The position numbers and the translations under genes are program-made. Positions 9,084 to 16,326 of a stretch of DNA of 64,000 nucleotides are shown here, piece after piece (position 1 is the first letter of the stretch; each line of letters begins with the position of its first letter). Origin of the DNA: Jejubacter sp036620675 (GTDB lineage: Bacteria > Pseudomonadota > Gammaproteobacteria > Enterobacterales > Enterobacteriaceae); the NCBI GenBank assembly GCA_036620675.1, contig JAZHEE010000005.1; one strand, given 5' to 3'. The notes below the pieces were generated by a model, which did not search any database, was not told the origin of the DNA, and was given only the letters and a program-made list of their open reading frames with translations.

Positions 9084-9720
9084 TGTCGTAAAGATAAGCA
9101 CTTTTAACAGCCATCCCGCCGTTCAGGTTATGCGCGAATCACCGCTGGCGTTGTCGTATCGCAATACGGGGCGCCCGGAGGCCAGCGAAAGCAGCGGTGT
9201 CATCCTGCGCGAGCGTCCGTTTTGCGGGCACCTGATTCTGCGTGGTGGCGCCATTACGCTGGATCAGGCGCTACGTGACACGCAAGGGATCGGGCTCCCC
9301 GGTCAACCGCTGGGGTTGACTACCAGTGAAAACGGTGAGATGAGCGCCCAGTGGCTGTCGCCGGACGAATGGCTGCTGATCGTACCGGAAGGTGGCGAAT
9401 TCGAGGTGGAAAACCGGCTGCGGGAGGCGCTGGGTGATGCTCACTTCGCCGTCACCAACGTCAGCGGCGGCCAGACGCTGCTGGAGCTGCGCGGGGACAA
9501 GGTTCGGGAGCTACTGATGAAATCGGTGGTGTATGACGTTCATCCGGATAACTTCCCCGTTGGTAAAGCGGTTACCACCGTGTTCGCTAAAACCACCGCG
9601 ATACTGCGCAGGCCGGATAACGACTGCTGGGAACTGGTCGTCAGGCGCAGCTTCGCCGATTACCTGTGGCGCTGGCTGCTGGATGCCGGAGAAGAGTACG
9701 GCATTGGCGTTATCCCCTGA
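9076..9720 (+). CDS. soxG: sarcosine oxidase gamma subunit
   Basis: This 214-residue gamma subunit has a GcvT-like fold and helps assemble the heterotetramer. The start MSDVVKIS is chosen because GGAGAG lies seven bases upstream and the ATG overlaps the soxA stop (ATGTCTGA), continuing the coupled layout; a longer in-frame reading would run far into soxA. Diagnostic segments include QWLSPDEWLLIVPEG (about residues 94-108) and TNVSGGQTLLELRG (near 127-140). The C terminus (SFADYLWRWLLDAGEEYG) is also typical. It is followed after 11 bases by purU. Confidence 0.92.
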   Translation: MSDVVKISTFNSHPAVQVMRESPLALSYRNTGRPEASESSGVILRERPFCGHLILRGGAITLDQALRDTQGIGLPGQPLGLTTSENGEMSAQWLSPDEWLLIVPEGGEFEVENRLREALGDAHFAVTNVSGGQTLLELRGDKVRELLMKSVVYDVHPDNFPVGKAVTTVFAKTTAILRRPDNDCWELVVRRSFADYLWRWLLDAGEEYGIGVIP

Positions 9721-9731
9721 CGGAGAAAACG

Positions 9732-10595
9732 ATGAGTCGTAATAATGACTGCTGGATTATGACCGCCCAGTGCCCGGGCAGACTTGGTACGGTGGATGCG
9801 GTAACCGGTTTTCTGCGCGAAAACGGCTGCTATATTACCGAACAGAATTCGTTCGACGATCGCGAGTCCGGGCGCTTTTTTATTCGTACCGAATTCCGCC
9901 CGGGAGCCGGGTTTGACGCCCAGGCCTTCAGGGAAGGCTTCGCCGGGCGGGCGGCGGCGTTTGAGATGACCTTCGGGCTGACCGCACCGGGCCATCGGGT
10001 GCCGGTGGTGATTATGGTTTCGCGCACCGATCACTGCCTTAACGATCTGCTGTATCGCTATCGCACCGGACAACTGGCGGTGGAGATTTGTGCCATTATC
10101 TCTAATCATCAGGATCTGGAGCCGCTGGCGGCGTGGCACGGCCTGCCGTACCACTATCTGCCAGTCACGGCGGATACCCGAGCGGCCCAGGAGGCGCAGG
10201 TATGGCAAATCGTTCAGCAGACCGGCGCCGAACTGGTGATTCTGGCGCGCTATATGCAGGTGTTGTCGGATGAGATGTGCCGCAAACTGGCGGGCAGGGC
10301 TATCAATATTCACCATTCGCTGCTGCCTGGCTTTAAGGGCGCGAAACCCTATCACCAGGCCTGGGCTAAAGGCGTCAAACTGGTGGGCGCCACCGCGCAC
10401 TACATCAATGAGGATCTGGACGAAGGGCCGATCATCGCCCAGAGCGTGGAGCCGGTGACCCATGCCGACTATCCGGAAGATCTGATCGAAAAGGGGCGAG
10501 ATATCGAACGCGTCACTCTGGCCCGCGCCGTAAGCTGGCACGTGGAGCGGCGGGTCTTCTTATATGATAATCGCACGGTGGTGTTTGGGCGCTAA
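9732..10595 (+). CDS. purU: formyltetrahydrofolate deformylase
   Basis: This 287-residue enzyme hydrolyses 10-formyl-THF to formate and THF. An N-terminal ACT domain (about residues 5-80) precedes a formyltransferase-like domain. The catalytic region INIHHSLLPGFKGAKPYHQA (about residues 195-214) holds the Asn and His, and the LDEGPIIAQ segment holds the Asp. The start MSRNNDCW follows GGAGAAAACG; an upstream in-frame extension overlaps soxG and is rejected. In the sarcosine operon it can recycle THF loaded with methyl-derived carbon, the role suggested for purU2 in Pseudomonas sarcosine clusters. No formate dehydrogenase gene follows, unlike in Pseudomonas. Confidence 0.93.
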   Translation: MSRNNDCWIMTAQCPGRLGTVDAVTGFLRENGCYITEQNSFDDRESGRFFIRTEFRPGAGFDAQAFREGFAGRAAAFEMTFGLTAPGHRVPVVIMVSRTDHCLNDLLYRYRTGQLAVEICAIISNHQDLEPLAAWHGLPYHYLPVTADTRAAQEAQVWQIVQQTGAELVILARYMQVLSDEMCRKLAGRAINIHHSLLPGFKGAKPYHQAWAKGVKLVGATAHYINEDLDEGPIIAQSVEPVTHADYPEDLIEKGRDIERVTLARAVSWHVERRVFLYDNRTVVFGR

Positions 10596-10600
10596 ACCTT

Positions 10601-10631
10601 CAGGCGCATACCGGAACCCGGCATGCGCCTG
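10601..10631. terminator. stem-loop ending the sarcosine operon
   Basis: A 14-bp stem with one A.C mismatch (10601-10614 paired to 10618-10631) has an AAC loop and begins five bases after the purU stop. No T run follows on the plus strand, so it may act as an mRNA end-stabiliser rather than a classic terminator. It also lies next to the end of the convergent small gene. Confidence 0.45.
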
Positions 10632-10635
10632 GACA

Positions 10636-11031
10636 CTATGTTCTGCTGCCCAGATCCCGACTGTCGGCAGCGCCACTCACCATACGGGTGAGCTCCTCAC
10701 AGCGGATAATTTTTCCTGCCGCCAGGGTAAATCGCGCAAAAACCTCAAATTCGCTCTTGTCGCCCGAAGATTTTTCCACTGTCGCCACACAGTGATGGGT
10801 AAACACCGTATCCTTTTCGGTAGCCAGCGCTTTAATGTAAACCGCCATCTGTCTGGTATGTGATTTGAGAAACGCAAGGTGCTGAATAAACTGCGCGTAA
10901 TTCAGGTGATGACCATCAACGATCTGCTGATAGTCAGGGGAAAAATAGTGCGCTATCTGTTTTTCATCATGCCCGGGATGGTTGATTACCGTCTGTAATG
11001 CGTCAGTGACTATCTGGCTCAGGTCTTTCAT
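10636..11031 (-). CDS. small NTF2/SnoaL-like domain protein
   Basis: This 131-residue protein probably adopts the NTF2/SnoaL-like alpha+beta barrel. It opens with helices (SQIVTDALQTVINHPGHDEKQ) and the motif YFSPDYQQIVDGHHLNYAQFIQHL, where an acid-then-asparagine pattern is common in SnoaL-like proteins. It ends with beta strands, EFEVFARFTLAAGKIIRCEELTRM. Members bind small hydrophobic ligands or act as isomerases or cyclases; no substrate can be assigned. An AGAGACAG site precedes the ATG. It is divergent from an AraC-type regulator with about 95 bases between, so that regulator probably controls it. Confidence 0.7.
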   Translation of the reverse strand: MKDLSQIVTDALQTVINHPGHDEKQIAHYFSPDYQQIVDGHHLNYAQFIQHLAFLKSHTRQMAVYIKALATEKDTVFTHHCVATVEKSSGDKSEFEVFARFTLAAGKIIRCEELTRMVSGAADSRDLGSRT

Positions 11032-11126
11032 CTGTCTCTCCTCGCGAAAAACAGCGATTCTACAGAGCCGTCTGATGAGAGTATTATCCGCATCAGGACA
11101 AGATATACGGTTAATCGGCCATTATT

Positions 11127-11849
11127 ATGCAAAAAGAGTGCTTTGAATATGGCAGTGGGCATTCAACCCCCTGGCATCAACATACGTCTGGCCAGTTGTA
11201 CTGGCTCAGTCATGGCGCCATGGTGATTGAAACCGAACTGGCGCAGTGGACTGTTACGCCGGGCACGGTAGGGTGGTTTCCAGTTGGTCTGAGCCATAGC
11301 GCATGGACGCCGGGCAGGGTTCGGGGCCACAGTCTCTACCCTGAACCATCGTCCTCTTGCCTGTTCCCCTCTCATCCTGGTATTTATGGGGCCGATGCTT
11401 TTCTTATGTCTGTGCTGACGCGGTTATGCCGGAGCGCCCCTGACGCCGGGCCCGAAGATTACCTGGAGACGCTTTTGAAATTGTTAGGCTATGAGCTCTC
11501 TTTGGGAGATCCATTGCCGCTTCAGTTAACGTTGCCGTCGGACAGAAGGGCACGTAACGTCGCGAATGAATTACTGAAAAATCCGGCTTGTGCCCTGAGC
11601 CAGAGTCATCTCGCCCAACAGTGGGGACTGAGTGTTCGTAACCTTAGCCGTCTGTTTCAGCAACAAACTGGTCTCAGTTTTAGTCAGTGGCGCCAGCAGG
11701 CGAAGGTCGTGGCGTCGCTCCAGTGGGTGCTGGCTGGATTGCCGGTCAGTGAAGTGGCGTTATTAAGCGGTTACAGCAATGTCAGCGCCTATATCGACGT
11801 TTTCCGACAGCGATTTGGCAAGACGCCGGGCCAGTTCAGGGGAAAATAA
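11127..11849 (+). CDS. AraC-family transcriptional regulator with cupin sensor domain
   Basis: This 240-residue regulator joins an N-terminal cupin (GHSTPWHQHTSGQLYWLSHG, residues 10-29, with the metal-type histidines) to a C-terminal double helix-turn-helix. Segments SQSHLAQQWGLSVRNLSRLFQQQTGLSFSQW and AVLSGYSNVSAYIDVFRQRFGKTPGQFR-like order (about residues 150-238) match the AraC pattern. The divergent NTF2-like gene is its likeliest target. A role in the neighbouring sarcosine operon is possible but unsupported. Cupin-type AraC proteins of this size in enterobacteria often respond to small hydrophobic or amine signals. Confidence 0.85.
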   Translation: MQKECFEYGSGHSTPWHQHTSGQLYWLSHGAMVIETELAQWTVTPGTVGWFPVGLSHSAWTPGRVRGHSLYPEPSSSCLFPSHPGIYGADAFLMSVLTRLCRSAPDAGPEDYLETLLKLLGYELSLGDPLPLQLTLPSDRRARNVANELLKNPACALSQSHLAQQWGLSVRNLSRLFQQQTGLSFSQWRQQAKVVASLQWVLAGLPVSEVALLSGYSNVSAYIDVFRQRFGKTPGQFRGK

Positions 11850-11898
11850 AAAAGGTTCATTGCGGATTAGCGTGAATTCGCTTCGTTTTCAAACATTC

Positions 11899-11912
11899 CG
11901 CGCTTAAGCGCG
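11899..11912. repeat. 14-bp perfect palindrome
   Basis: CGCGCTTAAGCGCG is fully self-complementary and lies between the AraC gene and a terminator. It could be an operator or the stem of an RNA hairpin for the AraC transcript. No T run follows. Confidence 0.4.
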
Positions 11913-11921
11913 ATGAGCCAT

Positions 11922-11945
11922 AAAAAAGCCGGAGTTTCCTCCGGC
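11922..11945 (-). terminator. intrinsic terminator for the histidine/proline-rich gene
   Basis: Stem GCCGGAG (11928-11934)/CTCCGGC (11939-11945) with loop TTTC is preceded on the plus strand by AAAAAA, giving a T6 tract on the minus strand. It lies just after the stop of the gene at 11955. Confidence 0.75.
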
Positions 11946-11954
11946 CTTGTACCA

Positions 11955-12308
11955 TCATTCGGCCGCTTTTTTCGGCTCCGGTTTATTCGGGGCTGGCGGC
12001 ATTGGCGGCAGCTCTTTTACCGTGACGCTCACCTGGTAGCGCTTGCCTTTTTCCAGGCTCGGTACGTCGTTGGTCATTTTCTTCAGCGCTTCGTTGGGAT
12101 CGCTGGTTTGCATCGAAGCCTGATAAGCGGGCGCCATCATCATCATCGGGCAGTGGGGGCGCATAGGGTGCCCCTGGCGATGATGCGGGGGGCTGCCTTC
12201 GTGATGGGCGGTAGGCTCTGGCTGCGACTGCTGCTGCGGTGCCGCGAATGCCAGGGTTCCCGCGCTGAGCAGGCTTGCTGCCAGCAGAATATTACGCATC
12301 TTAGTCAT
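11955..12308 (-). CDS. secreted His/Met/Pro-rich hypothetical protein
   Basis: This 117-residue protein has a signal peptide (LLAASLLSAGTLAFA, cleavage likely after AFA near residue 22). A mature region follows that is dense in His, Met and Pro (HHEGSPPHHRQGHPMRPHCPMMMM, about residues 35-58), a composition usual for periplasmic metal-binding proteins. The tail is Pro/Lys-rich. I do not recognise a family. It lies 24 bases downstream of an RcnB-like gene on the same strand and probably shares its transcript. Metal (Ni, Co or Cu) binding is inferred only from composition and neighbour. Confidence 0.7.
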   Translation of the reverse strand: MTKMRNILLAASLLSAGTLAFAAPQQQSQPEPTAHHEGSPPHHRQGHPMRPHCPMMMMAPAYQASMQTSDPNEALKKMTNDVPSLEKGKRYQVSVTVKELPPMPPAPNKPEPKKAAE

Positions 12309-12332
12309 CGTTACACTCCTTTTAACTTCAGC

Positions 12333-12764
12333 TTAGCGATTAAACGCGCCGCTCAGCAGAATGCTGGCGACGATACCCGTGGCGGCGGCAATGAGTACAT
12401 AGTTGCCGTCAATATAAGACCAGTGATGGCCGGAAGGGGGCGCCGGCAGGCCGCGGCCGCGCCAGTCGCTCACCCGATAGCGATCGTCATGGAAGCCGTG
12501 GGGCATGGGGTGCCCCTTGCGAAAATCGTGGCCATTCCAGGCGAAATGATCCCGTTCGCGCATCTGATGGCGATCCGGCCCCCGCTCATGTCCGCGGTTG
12601 TCGCCGGGGCCATGATGATTCGCTCTTCCGTGGCCTCTGTGGTCGCCGTGTGCTTCCTGATGCGACGGTGAGCCACGATCGTCAGAACCATGGCGATCGT
12701 GGGCTTGCGCCAGCGGCGTTAACCCACAGGTCAGAATCATGGTCAGGGCAATTAATTTTTTCAT
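12333..12764 (-). CDS. RcnB-family periplasmic protein
   Basis: This 143-residue protein has a signal peptide (MKKLIALTMILTCGLTPLAQA). A His/Asp/Gly-rich linker of about 60 residues follows, then the RcnB domain: YRVSDWRGRGLPAPPSGHHW, then YIDGNYVLIAAATGIV. RcnB in E. coli is a periplasmic factor needed for nickel/cobalt homeostasis. The last residues form a hydrophobic stretch (IAAATGIVASILLSGAF) common in RcnB-like paralogues. It is longer than RcnB itself (112) because of the histidine-rich linker. AGGAGG precedes the ATG. It is first in a two-gene unit with the His/Met-rich protein. Confidence 0.85.
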   Translation of the reverse strand: MKKLIALTMILTCGLTPLAQAHDRHGSDDRGSPSHQEAHGDHRGHGRANHHGPGDNRGHERGPDRHQMRERDHFAWNGHDFRKGHPMPHGFHDDRYRVSDWRGRGLPAPPSGHHWSYIDGNYVLIAAATGIVASILLSGAFNR

Positions 12765-12966
12765 AAGCGCCTCCTGGCTTGTTGTTTGATACAGTTTTAG
12801 CGGTTAACCATGGAGAAATTGTGAATCAGATCGCTGAGTCAGAGGATTCCTGGTATACCCTCACCAAAAAGCCACAAATCCCTAAACTCCTTTGCGCGAA
12901 TTTACCCGTCAATGAGACAGACCGTATAGCCTACAGGAAGATGGATTGCTATAGTTGCGTTATTGG

Positions 12967-12984
12967 TTGTCAACGTATTGACAA
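12967..12984. promoter_or_regulatory. operator-like perfect inverted repeat
   Basis: TTGTCAA-CGTA-TTGACAA is a perfect 7-bp inverted repeat, 35 bases before the small ORF at 13019. It contains a good -35-like TTGACA (12978-12983). Its position suits a repressor site on the promoter of that ORF. The regulator is unknown. Confidence 0.45.
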
Positions 12985-13018
12985 TAAACGACTTTTCTTC
13001 TTTTGCATGGAGGTGAGG

Positions 13019-13192
13019 ATGAACAGACCGTCCCGATTTACTCAGGCGTTAACCGGCCGCTGGCCAGGCGCCACGCAGACGCAGGATCTACGCGAAGCCT
13101 GCGCTAATCGCTGGGCCGGCGTGAAGCGCGGCCGTGGAATTCAAAAAGCCTTGCGCGCCGTGGTGGGGCCGGTGGCGCCGCAGAATGGATAA
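13019..13192 (+). CDS. small basic hypothetical protein
   Basis: This 57-residue basic protein starts at an ATG with a very strong GGAGGTGAGG site. A longer in-frame reading upstream lacks such a site. The peptide is rich in Arg and Ala with the motif RFTQALTGRWPG. I recognise no family. The gene ends directly at a hairpin (13193-13213), and an inverted-repeat operator lies upstream, so it looks like a complete small transcription unit. Function unknown. Confidence 0.5.
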   Translation: MNRPSRFTQALTGRWPGATQTQDLREACANRWAGVKRGRGIQKALRAVVGPVAPQNG

Positions 13193-13374
13193 AACGCCCC
13201 ATAACGGAGCGTTCAGGTTGATGACAAAGAGGGAAAAACGTGGTTTTTCCCTCTTTGTGGTTATCAGCCGAAAATCAATGAATTGATTTTCCGTGCTTAT
13301 TTTTCTGGTGATTCTGGGCGAACCTGTTCGGCCCAGGTCTGCCATCAGTCTCAACGCCCCATAACGGGGCGTTG
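13193..13374. repeat. cluster of four hairpins flanked by a direct repeat
   Basis: The region between the small ORF and betT holds: (a) AACGCCCC-ATAAC-GGAGCGTT at 13193-13213; (b) a 16-bp perfect stem at 13224-13258 with a GTG loop; (c) GAAAATCAA-TGAA-TTGATTTTC at 13270-13291; (d) CAACGCCCC-ATAAC-GGGGCGTTG at 13352-13374. Elements (a) and (d) are near-identical copies 160 bases apart. Either may end transcription. The whole could be a structured non-coding RNA or a small mobile repeat. No ORF was recognised. Confidence 0.6.
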
Positions 13375-13385
13375 CTGTTTGTGGG

Positions 13386-15425
13386 TTAACCGGCGTGCGG
13401 GAAAGTAATATTACTGCCCGGCGCTTCGCGATTGAGGTGGATAAAGTTCAGGTGGCGTTCGTACTGATCCAGAATATCGAGGATCACCTGCTCTTTGCTG
13501 TAATCCATCAGGTCGTTACCCTGGCTGCCTTCCAGCAGGAAGGTTTCCAGCCGGTAGTAGGTGGACTTGCCGCGCCGCGCCCGGTAGGTAAAGCCCGGTA
13601 CCGAATATTTCTGGGGCCAGATCTGGTAGACGAAGTTCTGCTCGTCGCCCATATGCACCAGCAGCTCCAGATGGCCAAGATTTTCCCCCGCTTCCGGCGG
13701 CAGGTTGTTAAGCTCAACGGTGGCGCCGCGCACCTGGAGCTCCTGGGCTACCTCTTCCATTGCGGGCAGGCAGACTCGCTCCATCATTTCGTGGGTATGG
13801 TGAGTGCCGGGATAGTTCATGAGCCGCGATACCCGTTTTTTCCAGCCCAGGCGATCCTGAGCCGAAGCCAGCCACGGCGGCGTATCGCGGTTGGCGCTCT
13901 TGCGGCGATAGTCCTCGACCTTAAGAGACTTATACAGACCGGCGATAATAAAGAACATCACGAAGCTGAACGGCAGCCCCATAATCACCGTCGTGCTCTG
14001 CAGGGCGGTGATGCCGTCGGCCATCAGCATCCCTATGGTCAGCAGACCAATCGCCACCGACCAGAAGATACGCAGCCAGTGGGGCGCATCGCTGTTAATG
14101 TCCTTGAGCTTCGAGGTGAAGTTACCCAGCACCAGGGCGCCGGAGTCGGCGGAGGTTACATAGAACAGCAGACCGGTAATGGTGGCGACCGAGGCGCTAA
14201 AGGTAAAGCCCGGATACTGGGCCAGCAGGCTATAAAAACCGCGCTCCGGGTGCGCCATGGCTTCGGCCGCGAAACCGGCGTTGCCGTGGATTATCTCGTA
14301 CAGGGCGCTGTTGCCAAAGATCGACAGCCACAGCAGGGTAAAGGCAAATGGAATAATCAGGGTGCCGACCACAAATTCACGAATGGTACGACCCCGGGAA
14401 ATACGCGCCAGGAACAGCCCCACGAACGGCGACCAGGCCACCCACCAGGCCCAGAAAAACAGGGTCCAGCTGTTCATCCACTCGGTGGGGCGGTCAAAGG
14501 CGAAGCTGTTCAGGGTCATGCCCATAAAGCGATTGACGTAGTCGCCGATGTTAAGCACCAGCGCGTTGAGCAAAAATTCGGTATTCCCGGCGAACAGCAC
14601 GAACAGAATCAACCCCAGCGCCAGAACCACATTCAGGATCGACAGAAAGCGAATGCCTTTATCGACTCCGGAGGTCACCGAGATGGTGGCGATAATCACC
14701 GACAGGGCAATCAGCGCTGCCTGAGAAGCGAGATTATTGGGAACGTCGAACAGTACGCTAAAGCCATAGTTAAGCTGCACCACGCCGATCCCAAGCGTAG
14801 TGGCGATACCGAAGATAGTGCCGATCACCGCTGCGATATCCACCGTATGGCCGACCGGGCCGTTGATGCGCTTGCCGAAAATCGGATACAGGGCGGAACG
14901 GATGGTCAGCGGCAGGTTATAACGGTAGCTGAAGTAGCCCAGCGCAATGCCCATCAGGGCGTACATCGCCCAGCCGGTAAGACCGTAGTGGAACAGGCTC
15001 CAGACCGTGGCCTGGCGCGCGGCTTCCAGGGTCTGCCCGGCGCCTTCCGGCGGTTGCATATACTGGGTGACGGGCTCGGCCACCGAAAAGAACATCAGAT
15101 CGATACCGATACCGGCGGCAAACAGCATAGAGGCCCAGCTCAGCAGACTGAATTCCGGCTTGGACTGTTCTGGCCCGAGTTTGATATCGCCAAAGCGTGA
15201 ACAGGCGATAAATACCACAAACACGATATATAGCGTGGCGGCCAGCAGGTAGTACCAGCCGAAGGTGGCGGAAACCCAGTTCAGGGCGCTGCCTATCCAG
15301 GCGGCGGTCTGTTGACTGAAGAAGATGGCCATCAGTGAAAACAACAAAATCAGCCCTGCGGAGGTGTAAAACACCACGGGGTTGAGTTTGTCTTTTTCAC
15401 AGGAAGGTGGAATGGGATTCGTCAT
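13386..15425 (-). CDS. betT: high-affinity choline:proton transporter (BCCT family)
   Basis: This 679-residue inner-membrane carrier imports choline. Twelve membrane segments are readable. The BCCT tryptophan signature lies in WTLFFWAWWVAWSPFVGLFLARISRGRTIREF (about residues 318-349), and the GIGIDLMFFSVAEP segment lies near residue 100. A long cytoplasmic C-terminal domain of about 170 residues (from about 510) is the osmosensing part found in BetT but not in shorter BCCT carriers. It is divergent from betIBA, the E. coli arrangement, sharing a 293-base control region. Confidence 0.95.
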   Translation of the reverse strand: MTNPIPPSCEKDKLNPVVFYTSAGLILLFSLMAIFFSQQTAAWIGSALNWVSATFGWYYLLAATLYIVFVVFIACSRFGDIKLGPEQSKPEFSLLSWASMLFAAGIGIDLMFFSVAEPVTQYMQPPEGAGQTLEAARQATVWSLFHYGLTGWAMYALMGIALGYFSYRYNLPLTIRSALYPIFGKRINGPVGHTVDIAAVIGTIFGIATTLGIGVVQLNYGFSVLFDVPNNLASQAALIALSVIIATISVTSGVDKGIRFLSILNVVLALGLILFVLFAGNTEFLLNALVLNIGDYVNRFMGMTLNSFAFDRPTEWMNSWTLFFWAWWVAWSPFVGLFLARISRGRTIREFVVGTLIIPFAFTLLWLSIFGNSALYEIIHGNAGFAAEAMAHPERGFYSLLAQYPGFTFSASVATITGLLFYVTSADSGALVLGNFTSKLKDINSDAPHWLRIFWSVAIGLLTIGMLMADGITALQSTTVIMGLPFSFVMFFIIAGLYKSLKVEDYRRKSANRDTPPWLASAQDRLGWKKRVSRLMNYPGTHHTHEMMERVCLPAMEEVAQELQVRGATVELNNLPPEAGENLGHLELLVHMGDEQNFVYQIWPQKYSVPGFTYRARRGKSTYYRLETFLLEGSQGNDLMDYSKEQVILDILDQYERHLNFIHLNREAPGSNITFPHAG

Positions 15426-15558
15426 CGATTACCTCAGGTTAAGTAACGCTGACTACTCGACTGAGCAGTAAAAACTTTCTTATTAAATGGAAGGGGCAGG
15501 ATCTTACTCCCCCGGGAAGGCCGTTTGCGGTCCCGACGGCACAATATGGCTCAATCCT

Positions 15559-15572
15559 TTGATTATCATCAA
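15559..15572. promoter_or_regulatory. FNR-type box
   Basis: TTGATTATCATCAA matches the FNR consensus TTGAT-N4-ATCAA at all ten specified positions. It lies in the middle of the bet divergent region, 134 bases from betT and 146 from betI. Occupancy by FNR is inferred from sequence alone. Confidence 0.55.
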
Positions 15573-15652
15573 AAAATCACCCCATCAAAAACACATTATT
15601 TACCTTTTTAGTTACAAATAAACCAATATCAGGCAACAATTAATACACATTT

Positions 15653-15672
15653 TATATTGAACGTCCAATCAA
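15653..15672. promoter_or_regulatory. BetI operator
   Basis: The sequence TATATTGAACGTCCAATCAA holds the dyad TTGrACGTyCAA, which agrees with the BetI-binding palindrome upstream of bet genes in enterobacteria and other Proteobacteria. BetI represses until choline is present. Confidence 0.7.
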
Positions 15673-15718
15673 AAAACGATTAAATAGATAACAGAAAATG
15701 ATGGAAGGAGTTGTCGTC

Positions 15719-16324
15719 ATGCCTAAAGTGGGTATGCAACCGATACGGCGCCGTCAGCTGATCGACGCCACCCTGAACGCCATAAACGAAGTGGGAATGC
15801 ACGATGCCACCATCGCGCAAATCGCCAGGCGGGCAGGGGTGTCAACCGGCATTATCAGCCACTATTTCAGCGATAAGAACGGACTGCTGGAAGCGACGAT
15901 GCGCGATATTACCGCCCAGCTTCGCGAAGCGGTGGCCGACCGGCTTAAGGCATTGCCGCAATCGGACGCAGAAGCACGCTTAAAGGCCATTGTCGATGGC
16001 AACTTTGACGAGACGCAGATTCACAGCGCGGCGACCAAAGCCTGGCTGGCCTTCTGGGCCAGCAGCATGCACCAGCACGGTCTGGGGCGATTACAGGAGG
16101 TGAGTCACCGGCGTCTGTATTCCACTCTGGTGGTGGAGTTCCGACGTGAACTGCCAAAAGAGCAGGCGCGGCTGGCCGGTTATGGTTTGGCTGCGTTAAT
16201 CGACGGCCTGTGGCTGCGCGCCGCCCTGAGCGGCCAACCCTTTAACCGCGAGGCAGCACAAACGCTGACGACTCAGTTTATTCGTCAACAGCTTGCGCAG
16301 GCCCGCCCCAATCGACAGGAGTAG
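15719..16324 (+). CDS. betI: choline-responsive transcriptional repressor BetI (TetR family)
   Basis: This 201-residue TetR-type repressor controls the bet genes. The N-terminal helix-turn-helix ATIAQIARRAGVSTGIISHYF (split over residues 29-49) is nearly identical to E. coli BetI as remembered. The ligand domain includes KAWLAFWASSMHQ. The start MPKVGMQPIRRRQ is preferred over the ATG seven codons upstream because GGAAGGAG precedes it at proper spacing and BetI homologues begin MPK. It is the first gene of betIBA, with betB starting two bases after its stop codon. Confidence 0.94.
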   Translation: MPKVGMQPIRRRQLIDATLNAINEVGMHDATIAQIARRAGVSTGIISHYFSDKNGLLEATMRDITAQLREAVADRLKALPQSDAEARLKAIVDGNFDETQIHSAATKAWLAFWASSMHQHGLGRLQEVSHRRLYSTLVVEFRRELPKEQARLAGYGLAALIDGLWLRAALSGQPFNREAAQTLTTQFIRQQLAQARPNRQE

Positions 16325-16326
16325 CT

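Larger units (their letters stand above)
15426..15718. promoter_or_regulatory. betT-betI divergent control region
   Basis: This 293-base AT-rich region drives betT one way and betIBA the other. A BetI-type operator (15653-15672) lies 46 bases before betI. A perfect FNR-consensus box (15559-15572) lies near the middle. E. coli bet genes are induced by osmotic stress and choline (through BetI) and repressed without oxygen through ArcA. Confidence 0.7.

Noticed and set aside
13395..15200. 601-codon open frame on the plus strand opposite betT
   Set aside because: Low-complexity His/Gln/Arg-rich antisense translation of a recognised transporter.
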